Below, in pieces: positions 25,315 to 36,127 of a stretch of 57,651 nucleotides of DNA. Source of the stretch: Myxococcota bacterium. Lineage in GTDB: Bacteria > Myxococcota_A > Polyangia > Palsa-1104 > JAEUJZ01. Within the stretch, counting starts at the first letter, position 1; each line of letters begins with the position of its first letter. Where the stretch lies: positions 1-57,651 of the forward strand of contig JANWXW010000093.1 in NCBI GenBank assembly GCA_025057315.1. The letters are read 5' to 3'. The notes under the pieces are model-generated. The model saw only the letters and a list, made by a program, of their open reading frames with translations. It ran no database searches and had not been told where the DNA came from. The position numbers were made by a program, and so were the translations under genes.

Positions 25315-25758
25315 ATGCGGATGAACCCAAAGGACGAAAAGCTGATCCGGTTGCACGACGACGAGCTGGAGCCGGCAGAGGCCGAGGAGCTGGCGACACA
25401 GCTGACGGCGGTGGATCGCGACAAGCTCCATGCGCTCGACGAGCTGCGCCAGCTGCTCCGGGGCACCCTGCGGGTCGAGAGCGAGGGAGTGGACCTGTGG
25501 GCCGGCATCCAGGAGCGCCTGCCACGCCCAGCCACTCGGCGCCTGTGGGCCCCGGTGGTGGCAGCAATGCTGTGCGCGGCGGCGCTGCTCATTGTGCTGC
25601 TGCGACCGATCCCTGCACCGACCAGCCACTGTGTCATCGAGTCGCTGGAGGTGGCCGGGGCCATGGCCACCGTGCTTGACATCCCAGATGACCGCGGCGA
25701 TAGCACGACGGTCATCTGGATGGACCATGAGGAGAGCGACGAATGGGAGAGCCTCTGA
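25315..25758 (+). CDS. Anti-sigma-like single-pass membrane protein
   Basis: A 147-residue protein from ATG at 25315, with GAGG 6 nt upstream. An acidic N-terminal cytoplasmic domain (DEKLIRLHDDELEPAEAEELATQLTAVDRDKL) precedes one membrane helix at about 78-100 (LWAPVVAAMLCAAALLIVLL). The short periplasmic tail (IESLEVAGAMATVLDIPDD, then TTVIWMDHEESDEWESL) resembles the end of several myxobacterial anti-sigma proteins. The usual His/Cys zinc motif of ZAS anti-sigma factors is absent. Its position 28 bp after the sigma gene supports the role. The end overlaps the next gene by 16 bp. Confidence 0.75.
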   Translation: MRMNPKDEKLIRLHDDELEPAEAEELATQLTAVDRDKLHALDELRQLLRGTLRVESEGVDLWAGIQERLPRPATRRLWAPVVAAMLCAAALLIVLLRPIPAPTSHCVIESLEVAGAMATVLDIPDDRGDSTTVIWMDHEESDEWESL

Positions 25759-26213
25759 GACGGCTGCTGTGCGCGCTGGCGCTCCTGCTGCCCGGCCTGG
25801 CGCTGGCTGAAACCCAGCAGGCGGCTGGGTCCGTGCAGTGCACCGTGCGCATCATCCACGCCCGCAGCGAAGATGGCGAGGTGGATCCACGGCTCGCGCC
25901 GCTGCGGCCGCAGCTGAGCCGCCCGCCCATGTCCTCCTGGAGGAGCTTTCGCTTGCTGCAGCAGCACGAGCTGAGAGTGGGCAGCGAGGCGCCCAGCACC
26001 TTCGCCGTCCCGGGGGAGCACGAGGGCGCCTTGCAGTTTCAAGGCAAGGTCGAGGGGAGCAAGGTCCGGTTGCGCCTGCGGCTGGAGATCCGCGATGGGC
26101 GTGCCAGGCTGCTCAACACGGTCTTTGTCATCGACGATGGCGGGACCATGCTTCACGGGGGCATCCGACACGGCGACGGGGTGCTGGTCACAGGCATCAC
26201 CTGCCGTCTGTAG
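25743..26213 (+). CDS. Exported protein of unknown function in the sigma operon
   Basis: A 156-residue protein with a signal peptide (LLCALALLLPGLALAE, about 1-23). The mature part is beta-rich and basic (RSFRLLQQHELRVGSEAPSTFAVPG, then KVRLRLRLEIRDGRARLLNTVFVIDDGG). Its ATG has GAGGAG 8 nt upstream, inside the end of the anti-sigma gene, so the three genes form one operon. A role as periplasmic effector or signal input is an inference from position. No named family is recognised. Confidence 0.75.
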   Translation: MGEPLRRLLCALALLLPGLALAETQQAAGSVQCTVRIIHARSEDGEVDPRLAPLRPQLSRPPMSSWRSFRLLQQHELRVGSEAPSTFAVPGEHEGALQFQGKVEGSKVRLRLRLEIRDGRARLLNTVFVIDDGGTMLHGGIRHGDGVLVTGITCRL

Positions 26214-26286
26214 CTCTGCGGCCGCAGCAGGCCCAAGGGCCGGCTGCCGCGCACACTGGAGTCGGTTGTCTGCCCTGCTTCGGTGG

Positions 26287-26292
26287 TAAAGT
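26287..26292 (+). promoter_or_regulatory. Candidate -10 box of the AsmA-like/GT51 gene
   Basis: TAAAGT stands 8 bp before the GTG at 26301. A TTGTCT lies 15 bp upstream as a weak -35. Initiation would fall at the start codon. Confidence 0.3.
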
Positions 26293-26300
26293 CATAGCTT

Positions 26301-28784
26301 GTGAACCTGCATCTTGGTCCCTTTGCACCTGCTCCCTCCTCGGGTGGAAGAGGCTTCCGCTTCCAGGTGTTGCGGCGGGGGTGGGGGCTGCCCTGGCGTC
26401 TTCTCCTGGTGGTCACGGCCATGGTGGCCGCGCTGGTGGCCCTGCCGTGGGTGGGGGCATGCTTGGTCCGGACCGTAGCGCTGCCTCGCCTGGAGGCACG
26501 CCTGGGCGTGCGAGTAGAGGCTGAGGCCATCCAGGTTCGACCAACACGTCTGGTCCTGCATCGGTTTCGCCTGCGAACGCCGGCCGCTGGCAACCCCGAT
26601 CTGCTGACGGCAGCTCGCCTGCAGGTCCACTACCGCGCGCTGCCCTTGCTGGGCGGCAGGCTGAGGGTGAGCTCGGTACGGCTGGAGCGGGCCCGCCTGC
26701 ACCTTACCGACGAAGAAGAGGGCGCGCACCCGCTGCACAAACTCACCGACTTGCTCCGCCGGAAGCCGACCGGGGACGCTAGGCCGGATGCAAACCTCGA
26801 CGGGCCAGAGCGGTTGGAGATCGCCGACCTTAGCGTCGAGATCCAGGGACCTTGGGGCACCATCAGCAGCGCTGTGTCTGGGGTGGTCGAGCGGGGGCGG
26901 CCGGCAGAGCTGCGGCTGTCCGACCTGTCGGCCGACCTAGGGGCGGCCAGTGCTCGGGCGGCACGGCTGGTGGTGCGCGTCCCGCTGTTGCCAGGCCGGT
27001 TTCGTCCGGCCGGCTTGCCAGAAATCAACGTGGAGGGGGGCGAGGTGGCCCCATGGAAGGGGCTGGCGCTCACTGGGATTCGAGGGACTCTGCGGCCTGA
27101 CCCAGACCAGCCTGGCCGGGCGGCGCTGGCGCTGCGCGGGGGCTACGGTGGGGTCGACCGCGATCTATGGGATGCCAGCGGCTGGGTGAGCCCGGGCACC
27201 GGCACCAAAGCGGCCGCGGCGCTCAGGTTGCAGGCAGCGCGCTTTCGCCTTTCCTCCCTCGACCCAATCCTGAAGGACACGCCCCTTATCGATACCGCAG
27301 AGACCGAGATCGATGCCAACCTGGATTTGCGCTACGCAAATGAAGCGCTCGACTTCGATGGGGTTTTGCGGGTCGCAGGGCTGTCGATCTTTACGCCCCG
27401 TCTGGCTGCCGAACCGGTGCGGGGCCTGGCGTTGCATCTGACAGCACGGGGCCGTATCGAGCCGAGGACGCGCCGCTATCGCCTGCATGAGGCGGTGCTG
27501 CGGTGGCGGGGTGCCGAAGCCATCTTGGAGATCGATGCCGAGGCGCAACCGGCGCACTTGCGCAGGACCCACCAGACCGGGGCCGGAGGCAGCCAGGGGG
27601 GAGAGCCGGGCTGGCGGGAGCGCTGGCGTACGGTGTCCATGCGGCTGCGCATCCCGCCCATTCCGTGCCAGGCCGCGCTGCAGGCCATCCCACCAGAACT
27701 GGTGCCACGGCTGCAGGGGTTCCAGCTGAAGGGCATCTTCTCGACCGATCTGCAGGTCCATGTGGACTTTGCCCAGTTGCTCAAGCTGCCATCGCCGACC
27801 GATGAGGAGGAGGAAGAGGCCATGGGGCCCGTCCGACCCGAGCCCCCCCAACGGAGCCGGCGGGCGCAGCGGCCCGTGCCGCCGCTGCGTGGCCCAGATG
27901 GCCGACCCGCGCCGCTGCCCGGACCGGTGGCTCCTGTGGATCGGGACGCGCGCGATCGCGATGCCAAAAAGGGACCCCAGGCAGTGACGCTCAGTGGCAA
28001 GGTCGGTATCGATGGTTGCCAGGTGGTGGAGCCAGCCCCGGAGATGAGCTATGAGCGCATGCTCGAAGACTTCGAGCACACCGTCGAGGTCGAGCCAAAC
28101 AAGGTGATCTCCTTCATCATCGGCCCGGAGGATCCAGACTTCGTGCCTTACGAGGAGATCTCACCATATCTTATCAACTCAATTATGACCACCGAGGACA
28201 ACGGGTTCATGCGCCATCGGGGGTTCATCGGTCCGGAGTTCCGCAGCGCGCTGGAGCAGAACCTGCAGCGGGGGTACTTTCGCCTCGGGGCCTCCTCCAT
28301 CACCATGCAGATGGTCAAAAATGTGCTGCTGTCGCGCGAAAAGACCCTGTCGCGGAAGCTGCAGGAGCTGTTCCTCACCTGGTACCTGGAGCAGCACCTG
28401 ACCAAGGAACGGATTCTTGAAATCTACTTCAACGCCATTGAGTTCGGCCCTTACCTGTACGGCATTGGGCGGGCCGCGCGTCACTACTTCGGCAAGACGG
28501 CCAAAGAGCTCACCCCACGGGAAGCTGCCTGGTTCAGCAGCATCCTGCCCAACCCCAAGAAGAGATACGTTCATTTTTGCAAAGGGAGGCCCGACCCCAA
28601 GTGGGAGGCCTATCTGAACCGCATCCTCCGCCGGGTCCACGAACGTGGCCGGCTCACCGACGAAGAATTTGCCGCCTCTCAGCAGGAGCGGCTGGTCTTC
28701 AACCGGGCGGAGGCATTGCCGGAAAAGGAATGCCTCGCGCTCATCAAGCGGCTGACCGAGCCGCCTCCAGCCCCAGCACCGTAG
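26301..28784 (+). CDS. AsmA-like/biosynthetic GT51 transglycosylase fusion
   Basis: An 827-residue protein starting with GTG. A membrane helix at about 31-53 is followed by an AsmA/DUF-like region at about 55-480 with repeating beta strands (VSSVRLERARLHLTD, LEIADLSVEIQGPWG, LRLQAARFRLSSLDP). A Pro/Arg-rich linker occupies about 505-560. The C-terminal domain, from about 590, is a GT51 peptidoglycan glycosyltransferase: catalytic Glu in TTEDNGFMRHRGF, then GASSITMQMVKNVLLSREKTL, EIYFNAIEFGPYLYGIGRAARHYFGK and REAAWFSSILPNP. No transpeptidase domain follows. It should polymerise lipid II. Pairing with an AsmA-like periplasmic region suggests a lipid-transport or localisation function added to wall synthesis. 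Confidence 0.87.
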   Translation: MNLHLGPFAPAPSSGGRGFRFQVLRRGWGLPWRLLLVVTAMVAALVALPWVGACLVRTVALPRLEARLGVRVEAEAIQVRPTRLVLHRFRLRTPAAGNPDLLTAARLQVHYRALPLLGGRLRVSSVRLERARLHLTDEEEGAHPLHKLTDLLRRKPTGDARPDANLDGPERLEIADLSVEIQGPWGTISSAVSGVVERGRPAELRLSDLSADLGAASARAARLVVRVPLLPGRFRPAGLPEINVEGGEVAPWKGLALTGIRGTLRPDPDQPGRAALALRGGYGGVDRDLWDASGWVSPGTGTKAAAALRLQAARFRLSSLDPILKDTPLIDTAETEIDANLDLRYANEALDFDGVLRVAGLSIFTPRLAAEPVRGLALHLTARGRIEPRTRRYRLHEAVLRWRGAEAILEIDAEAQPAHLRRTHQTGAGGSQGGEPGWRERWRTVSMRLRIPPIPCQAALQAIPPELVPRLQGFQLKGIFSTDLQVHVDFAQLLKLPSPTDEEEEEAMGPVRPEPPQRSRRAQRPVPPLRGPDGRPAPLPGPVAPVDRDARDRDAKKGPQAVTLSGKVGIDGCQVVEPAPEMSYERMLEDFEHTVEVEPNKVISFIIGPEDPDFVPYEEISPYLINSIMTTEDNGFMRHRGFIGPEFRSALEQNLQRGYFRLGASSITMQMVKNVLLSREKTLSRKLQELFLTWYLEQHLTKERILEIYFNAIEFGPYLYGIGRAARHYFGKTAKELTPREAAWFSSILPNPKKRYVHFCKGRPDPKWEAYLNRILRRVHERGRLTDEEFAASQQERLVFNRAEALPEKECLALIKRLTEPPPAPAP

Positions 28785-28793
28785 AGAAGTGCA

Positions 28794-29816
28794 CTAGGGC
28801 GGCAGGCAGCAGATGGTCACCGGGTCGCTCAGCATCGGCCTGCCTTGTGCCGTGCCGCTAGGGGTGCAGCTCTGCCCGCTCTTGGGTTTGATGCCGTTGT
28901 CGACCCACTGGGGTCTGAAGTTTGAGGGCGTGGACCTGCACTCGCCATAGGTCAGCCCGACTTTGTTAGAGGCCATGCAGTTCATGCCCTCCACCAGCGT
29001 GACTGTTCCTTCACAAGCTGGGGCCCCTCCCATGCAGGTGCACTGACAGGTACGGGAGTCGGTGTAGGTCCTGTACCAGACCTGTTTGACGGTGAAGGGG
29101 GATGGGCAGGTGGATTCGGTTGTGGCCAAGCAGGGCCGGACATCGTGGAGCTCGCGGAGGATGCAGGCAGGGGTGGTGCAGTGCTGGCTAGCCGTGTCGC
29201 TTCGGCACAAGCGTGCCGTCTGCGACCAGGCGGGGTTGGGTCGGGCGTTGGTCCCGTCGGGTTGGCACACGGCCCGGGGCGGATCCACGATGGCGCTTTT
29301 GGCCTGGCTGTAGGAATCATTCAGCCCCACGCAGGAGCTCGCCGTGGACGTCAGAGACAGGGCCGGGGAAATGAGCTGGTTATTGGAGCACGCGTTGTTG
29401 CTATAGATGCGCAGCTCGGAGACGCAGGCCGTGATGGGGCCACAGAGGCAGCCGCTGCAGGCCTGCTGAGTGTCGTCGATGCGATCGTACAGGCTCGGCG
29501 GGCCGTGGAGCGTCGTGCCCACTGGACAGAGCTCCGGGGGGCCGCCGCGCGTGAACACCCCATAGCCGAGGAGGCCGGGGATTCTTTGGCACAGCTCGCC
29601 GCTTGCACACTCGCTATCGTCGCAATCTACCAAGCAGTCGCCGTCGTTGTCGATGCCGTCGATGCAGTTTTCCCGCAGAGGCGAGGCCCGGCACAGCAGG
29701 TCTACGTCGCCGCCATCCAATCGGTCATCTCCATCCGGGCGTTCGCCGCCGCGAGTGAGCGCCGTAAAGTCCCAGCAAGCGCTGCACAGCAGGACCATGA
29801 GCAGAGGGAAACGCAT
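28794..29816 (-). CDS. Cys-rich lipoprotein with MopE-type metal-binding motif
   Basis: A 340-residue secreted protein with a signal sequence ending LLCSAC, a weak lipobox. Near residue 50 is ENCIDGIDNDGDCLVDCDDSEC, which contains the repeated Asp/Asn pattern of the putative metal-binding motif common in myxobacterial surface proteins. The rest is Cys-rich (more than 20 Cys) and probably disulfide-bonded, which implies export. It ends a two-gene unit with the TPR protein, whose 3' end lies 1 bp upstream. No enzyme motif is visible. Confidence 0.8.
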   Translation of the reverse strand: MRFPLLMVLLCSACWDFTALTRGGERPDGDDRLDGGDVDLLCRASPLRENCIDGIDNDGDCLVDCDDSECASGELCQRIPGLLGYGVFTRGGPPELCPVGTTLHGPPSLYDRIDDTQQACSGCLCGPITACVSELRIYSNNACSNNQLISPALSLTSTASSCVGLNDSYSQAKSAIVDPPRAVCQPDGTNARPNPAWSQTARLCRSDTASQHCTTPACILRELHDVRPCLATTESTCPSPFTVKQVWYRTYTDSRTCQCTCMGGAPACEGTVTLVEGMNCMASNKVGLTYGECRSTPSNFRPQWVDNGIKPKSGQSCTPSGTAQGRPMLSDPVTICCLPP

Positions 29817-29817
29817 C

Positions 29818-30558
29818 TTAGAACCTCCAGGCTAGACCCATGGCCCGGGCCGGCTGCAAGGCGAGCAGCTGCTCGGAGCCACGCAGCGAGCGGCCGCGGC
29901 GCAGCTCCCACGTCAGCAGCGCCGCGGTTGTAATCCCCGCCGCCGCCGTGAGGCCTAGAAACACATAGCCCGCCGTAGCCTGCCGCTCCAGAGGGTACAC
30001 ATCCTCTGGGCGACAGTTGGGTGCACAGGCCTGGTCGAGCTGGCCATACTGGCTGGCCACCGAGCTAAGGAGCGCTATGCTGACGATGCCTAGCAGTGCT
30101 GTGCCCGCTCCGGAGAGGGTGCTGTAGGTTGGAAACGGGCGCCTGGGCTCCGGCCCGGGCGCTAGCGAGGCCATCATCTGAGCTCGCTTTCGTTCTTCTT
30201 CCCGGCGCCTGATCTGGTTGACCTCGCTGCGCAGGGCGTTGATTTCTCGGCGGATCCCTTCGGCATCCGGGTCATGAGGTACGGCCTCGAGGTAGGCCTC
30301 GAAGTGAGCCAGCGCCTCGGCAGGCCGACCCAGCTTCACCTCGCACCGGGCCATGTTGAAGAGGAGCTCCGGCCGAGGCACGAGCTGGTGGGCGGTTGTA
30401 AACTCCAGCCATGCGCCGGCATAATCTCCCATCCGGTAGAGCTGGGCCCCTCGCTGATAGTGTGCCCTGGCCGCTGCTTCTTTTTCGGCACGAAGGGAGC
30501 CTCTAGCATGACACGGCATGCACAGCAGCAGAACCAGGAAAAATCGGCGGAGCAGCAT
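29818..30558 (-). CDS. TPR protein with two C-terminal membrane helices
   Basis: From ATG at 30558, with AAGG 6 nt upstream, the product has 246 residues. A signal peptide (LLRRFFLVLLLCMPCHARG) precedes TPR-like repeats at about 25-110 (AHYQRGAQLYRMGDYAGAWLEFTTAHQLVP, then LLFNMARCEVKLGRPAEALAHFEAYLEAVP). A short coiled coil follows (DAEGIRREINALRSEVNQIRRREEERKR). Two hydrophobic segments, about 145-165 and 197-217, suggest membrane anchoring. This architecture is frequent in Myxococcota. The frame is open upstream to 30675, but that part lacks a leader-like start. Confidence 0.82.
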   Translation of the reverse strand: MLLRRFFLVLLLCMPCHARGSLRAEKEAAARAHYQRGAQLYRMGDYAGAWLEFTTAHQLVPRPELLFNMARCEVKLGRPAEALAHFEAYLEAVPHDPDAEGIRREINALRSEVNQIRRREEERKRAQMMASLAPGPEPRRPFPTYSTLSGAGTALLGIVSIALLSSVASQYGQLDQACAPNCRPEDVYPLERQATAGYVFLGLTAAAGITTAALLTWELRRGRSLRGSEQLLALQPARAMGLAWRF

Positions 30559-30708
30559 GCAAGCCTTGCCATCAAAGTGTACCATGGAAGCGCAGAGCCT
30601 CCCAAGCGAGATGCCAGGGTGCTCGTTCCAAGAGGACCGAGCCACGTCGACAAGAAGATGGCAGGGCCGCCGCATGGGCGGGGTCGCGGGGCTTTTCGAA
30701 TGGAGGAG

Positions 30709-31434
30709 CTAGGAGGTCTGCTCGGCCTCCAGGAGCCGAGCCCAGTAAAGGATGCGGTGGCAACTTGGGCACAGCTCCAGGGTGGTGCCGCGCTGGAGCA
30801 GGTTAAACAGTTGCGGCGGGATGTTCATGTTGCAGGCGCGGCAAGTGGCCCCCTCGACGGCCACCACGGCGACGCCACGCTTCATTCGGATGGCCTCGTA
30901 CTTCTTGAGCACGTCAGCCCGCAGGCGACTTGCCACCTCATCGCGCCGGGCCCGTGCCTCAGCGATCTCGGCCTCTAGCGCCGCCATGCGCTGCTGCGTC
31001 AGCTTCTCCTGCTGCGCCAGCTCGGTTCGCTCCGCCTCCAGCTGTGCCTCCTGACGCCGGATCTTTTCGCGCTGCTCTGCCAATGCCTGCGTCAGGCGTT
31101 TCATCTCCTCCTCTCGGCTCTCGAGGTGGCGACGGGCAGATTCGATCTCTTTCTGCGCGGCCAGCGACTCCTTGGTGTTGCGCACCTGAGCCAGACGGGC
31201 CTTGGCACGGCTCAGCTGCTGTTCAGTGTCCTTCCGCTCGGCCTCCTGCTCGCGCAAAAAGGCCTCGTTCTCCGCCAGCTCGGCGCGCTCCCGGTCTAGA
31301 ATCCGCTGCAACTCGGCCAGAGCGGCCTTCGCCTCAGCGAGCTTGCGGGGCAGAGAGGCCCGCAGGGCATCCATCTCCTTCAGCCGGGCGTCGTGCTGCT
31401 GTAACTCCTCCAGCAGCTTCAGTTGTTCTCGCAA
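30709..31434 (-). CDS. Coiled-coil zinc-ribbon protein (C4 type)
   Basis: A 241-residue protein: a long coiled coil at about 1-180 followed by a zinc ribbon with CRAC and CPSCHRIL. It matches the CT398-like zinc-ribbon family, conserved in many bacteria and proposed to act with secretion or nucleic-acid machinery. The start is TTG, supported by AAGGAG 8 nt upstream. The gene begins 32 bp after the tRNA and probably shares its transcript. Confidence 0.88.
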   Translation of the reverse strand: MREQLKLLEELQQHDARLKEMDALRASLPRKLAEAKAALAELQRILDRERAELAENEAFLREQEAERKDTEQQLSRAKARLAQVRNTKESLAAQKEIESARRHLESREEEMKRLTQALAEQREKIRRQEAQLEAERTELAQQEKLTQQRMAALEAEIAEARARRDEVASRLRADVLKKYEAIRMKRGVAVVAVEGATCRACNMNIPPQLFNLLQRGTTLELCPSCHRILYWARLLEAEQTS

Positions 31435-31466
31435 CGACCTCTCTCCTTGCAGTGCATCGGGTTTCG

Positions 31467-31540
<74 letters not shown>

Positions 31541-31704
31541 GAGTAGACCACGCTGCGCACGGTGGCGAGAGCCAAATGGGCCACACACCCCCCTGCATCG
31601 TCCAGTCCCCCGTCTGACCGTGGAGCCCGCCTGTCGAGCTTCTCCTGCCCTGCTCTTCCTGCTGTGCGACCAGAGAACGCCTCCAACGATCAGGACACAC
31701 CGGC

Positions 31705-33480
<1,776 letters not shown>

Positions 33481-33503
33481 TGGACGGCGTTCTCCTTGCA
33501 TCT

Positions 33504-35438
33504 TCAATGCACGCTAGGCCAGGCCGCGGGGCCACCCCCTTGTCGGATGGCTCTCCGCTCGTGCTGCAAATCCAGAATGCGCTTCAGCAAGTCCTTGACA
33601 CGTTGCTCATCCTGCGCCCTCTGGGCCTGCCCAAGAGAGCTGAGCAGCTCCTTTTCTTCGCGCTCGATGGCCCGGATACGCAGCTGAGCGCAGATGGTCG
33701 ATAGCACGGTCTCCGGCTGCTGGAGCTGAGCAAACTGGCCGCCGAGAGCGGCCCGGGCCACCGCCCCGCGCAGCTCAGGAGGTGCTAGCTCGACGAGCTG
33801 GTGCGCGGACATCTCGCCGGCCTTTCCTAGCTCGCGCGCCTCCCGAAGCAACTCGCCCAGAGCAGGCTCACTCAGCCGGTCCAGCAGGTCATCAGGGAGG
33901 CTGGCGCACAGATGGGGATGGTCACCACAGAGGGCCACCAGCTGGAGCTCGATGGGGTCGAGCCGCAGGGCCTGCTGCTGGGACGGCTCGCGGCTGCGGG
34001 TCGGAGCGGGCCGGGCCAGGTTGCTAGGGCTGCCCCGGACCCGGCGCCAGATATGCCGCTCCTCCAGGCCCAGCTCCATCGCCAACTTGGCCACGTACAT
34101 CTCCTGGACGTCCCGGTTCGGGATGGCCTTAAGGAGCGGCACAACCTTCATGAGAACCTTGGCTTTTCCAGCAATGCTGTCGTGTTCAGCAAGCTTTATG
34201 GCTTCATCCAGCACGTAGTCAACAGCCGGTTTTGCAGCTCGAATCCGCCGTACCATCCCCTCCAGATCCCGCGCTGCGTAGGTGTCCGGGTCCTCGCCGT
34301 CTGGGAGCTGGGCCACCCGCACATCTACCTCGTGGCCCGACAGCATGGCCACATCCTCCACATTGGCCTCAGTAAACAGCCATATGTCTTTCAGCGTCGC
34401 CGAGCGACCGGCCCGGTCACCGTCCAGCATGAGAACCACGTGTCCCTCGGGCCCCAGCAGGCGCTTGAGCAACCGCACCTGCGTTGCCGTCAGCGCCGTG
34501 CCCATCGGGGCCACAGCGTTGTTTATGGCACGCTGGTGCAAAGAAAGCACATCAAAGTTGCCCTCCACCAAGATCACCTGCCGGCTCTTGCGCACCGCGT
34601 CGCGGGCGGCGTGCAGGCCATACAGGTGCTCCCCCTTCTTGTATAGGAGCGATTCCGGGGAGTTGATGTACTTAGCGACCTCCCGCTCTGAGCCCCCGGA
34701 GGAAGCCGCCTCATCGGCCTCCCGAGGCAGCGCCCGGCCGGCAAAGGCAACCACCTCCCCCGCAGGGGTGATAAGAGGAAAAATGATGCGATCGCGGAAG
34801 CGGTCGTAGTGGCTGTAACGGGTGGCCGGCGATCGCGGAGGCGGCAGGGCTGCCCCCTCCCGACGGATGCCCAGGCCCGCTTTCTCGTACAGTTCCCACG
34901 GAACGCCGCGTTGCTCCAGATAGCGCTGCAGGGCATCCCAGCCCTCGGGCGCATAGCCGAGGCGGAAGACACGTCGCGTGGTCTCATTGATCCCCCGCCG
35001 GGCCAGATACTCCTGCGCGCGCGGGCTGCGCTGCAGCTGGCCCTCGAACCAGGAACAGACGATGTCACACAGCCGCAAGAGACGGCTGCGCTCGTCGGCA
35101 GCCTCCCGGCGTCGCTGCTGTTCAGCTGGCGTCTGGGCAGGCTCCTCCGGAATCTCCACGCCAGCCCGCCGCGCCAGGTCGCGGGCCACCTCGGCAAAGG
35201 AACGCCCCTCCAACTCCATGAGGAAGCGGAATACATCGCCTGACTTCTGGCAGCCGAAGCAATAAAAGAACTGCTTGGTTGCGCTGACGTTGAAGCTCGG
35301 CGTCTTCTCGGTGTGGAACGGACACAGGCCCACATGGTTTGAGCCGCTTCGGCGTAGCGAGACGAACTCGCCGATCACCGAGACGATGTCTGTGCGATCG
35401 CGGATCTCCGCGATCTTGTCCGGCGAGATCAGACCCAA
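33504..35438 (-). CDS. dnaG: DNA primase
   Basis: DnaG makes RNA primers at the replication fork. The 644-residue product has a TTG start supported by AGGAGG 9 nt upstream. The N-terminal zinc-binding domain ([13 protein letters not shown], then FYCFGC) is intact. The TOPRIM core has [10 protein letters not shown] and LMLDGDRAG. The DnaB-binding C-terminal domain ends about residue 640 ([13 protein letters not shown]). It is the first gene of a unit with rpoD. A promoter lies at 35503-35530. Confidence 0.97.
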   Translation of the reverse strand: MGLISPDKIAEIRDRTDIVSVIGEFVSLRRSGSNHVGLCPFHTEKTPSFNVSATKQFFYCFGCQKSGDVFRFLMELEGRSFAEVARDLARRAGVEIPEEPAQTPAEQQRRREAADERSRLLRLCDIVCSWFEGQLQRSPRAQEYLARRGINETTRRVFRLGYAPEGWDALQRYLEQRGVPWELYEKAGLGIRREGAALPPPRSPATRYSHYDRFRDRIIFPLITPAGEVVAFAGRALPREADEAASSGGSEREVAKYINSPESLLYKKGEHLYGLHAARDAVRKSRQVILVEGNFDVLSLHQRAINNAVAPMGTALTATQVRLLKRLLGPEGHVVLMLDGDRAGRSATLKDIWLFTEANVEDVAMLSGHEVDVRVAQLPDGEDPDTYAARDLEGMVRRIRAAKPAVDYVLDEAIKLAEHDSIAGKAKVLMKVVPLLKAIPNRDVQEMYVAKLAMELGLEERHIWRRVRGSPSNLARPAPTRSREPSQQQALRLDPIELQLVALCGDHPHLCASLPDDLLDRLSEPALGELLREARELGKAGEMSAHQLVELAPPELRGAVARAALGGQFAQLQQPETVLSTICAQLRIRAIEREEKELLSSLGQAQRAQDEQRVKDLLKRILDLQHERRAIRQGGGPAAWPSVH

Positions 35439-35502
35439 CGACCCGGACCTCCTGCCCGGGCCATGGCACGCTCCTGCTTCATGGCGTCGTGTCGGGGCTG
35501 GG

Positions 35503-35530
35503 AGTCTATGAATGATGGCGCGGTTGTCAA
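35503..35530 (-). promoter_or_regulatory. Promoter of dnaG-rpoD
   Basis: On the minus strand TTGACA (35525-35530) and TAGACT (35503-35508) are 16 bp apart. The leader would be about 58 nt. AGGAGG at 35448-35453 then precedes the TTG start at 35438. Confidence 0.65.
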
Positions 35531-35708
35531 GAAGATGCCGCAGAATCCTTCAACTACAGGATAACACAGTAGTATGGTGGTATGCTGGAGCGCGGTCAAC
35601 TTTCCCCGCAGCCCGCTGGGCAGAGTGGCTTTGCAGAGGGGGCCAGGGTCGTTGGAGCTGAAAAACTTGCCCCCCGGGGCACAAGGCAGGAACCTAGGCG
35701 TTCGACAG

Positions 35709-36098
35709 ATGGCAACCGAGGAGCCGAAGCCAGCCCCGGCCTCCGATCGGCGCCGGGCCCCCAGAGCCCTCGATGAGACCGAAGAGCCCCAGCGGCGACG
35801 CCTGCGCGACCGCCTGAGCCGGGACGAGAGCGTGGCCCTCAGCCCCGTGCTGGGCCGCCAGCCAGCGCTGCGCAACCCCCTGCTGCTCTGCGATGACGAC
35901 CTACGGGAGACGGCCCGGGCCCTGGAGCGCATCGAGGCCTTCCTCCTGCAGGCGGTCCGGACCCTGGAGAGGCGCGACCTGTGCGCCGCGGACTTGGACA
36001 CGCTGCTTCGCCAGGATGTGGAAGGGCACCTGGACGCCCTCAGCCGCAGCCTCCAGAGCCTGCGGCGCAGCCTGGCAACGATCGCCGAGCATCTGTAG
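35709..36098 (+). CDS. Small helical protein of unknown function
   Basis: A 129-residue protein from ATG at 35709. The N-terminal half is charged and Arg-rich (PASDRRRAPRALDETEEPQRRRLRDRLSRDES). The C-terminal half forms amphipathic helices with heptad-like Leu spacing (RETARALERIEAFLLQAVRTLERRDL, then VEGHLDALSRSLQSLRRSLATIAEHL), suggesting a coiled-coil dimer. An upstream ATG at 35574 is open but lacks support. The complementary strand has a Ser/Arg-rich shadow frame, so this one is preferred. It is convergent with the prepilin peptidase gene. Confidence 0.55.
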   Translation: MATEEPKPAPASDRRRAPRALDETEEPQRRRLRDRLSRDESVALSPVLGRQPALRNPLLLCDDDLRETARALERIEAFLLQAVRTLERRDLCAADLDTLLRQDVEGHLDALSRSLQSLRRSLATIAEHL

Positions 36099-36127
36099 CG
36101 CGGCCCCACCCGGGAGGCTTTTTTGGG

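Noticed and set aside
35429..36109. 226-residue minus-strand frame over the small helical gene
   Set aside because: Very Arg/Ser-rich, no ribosome-binding site, and it would run through the dnaG promoter.
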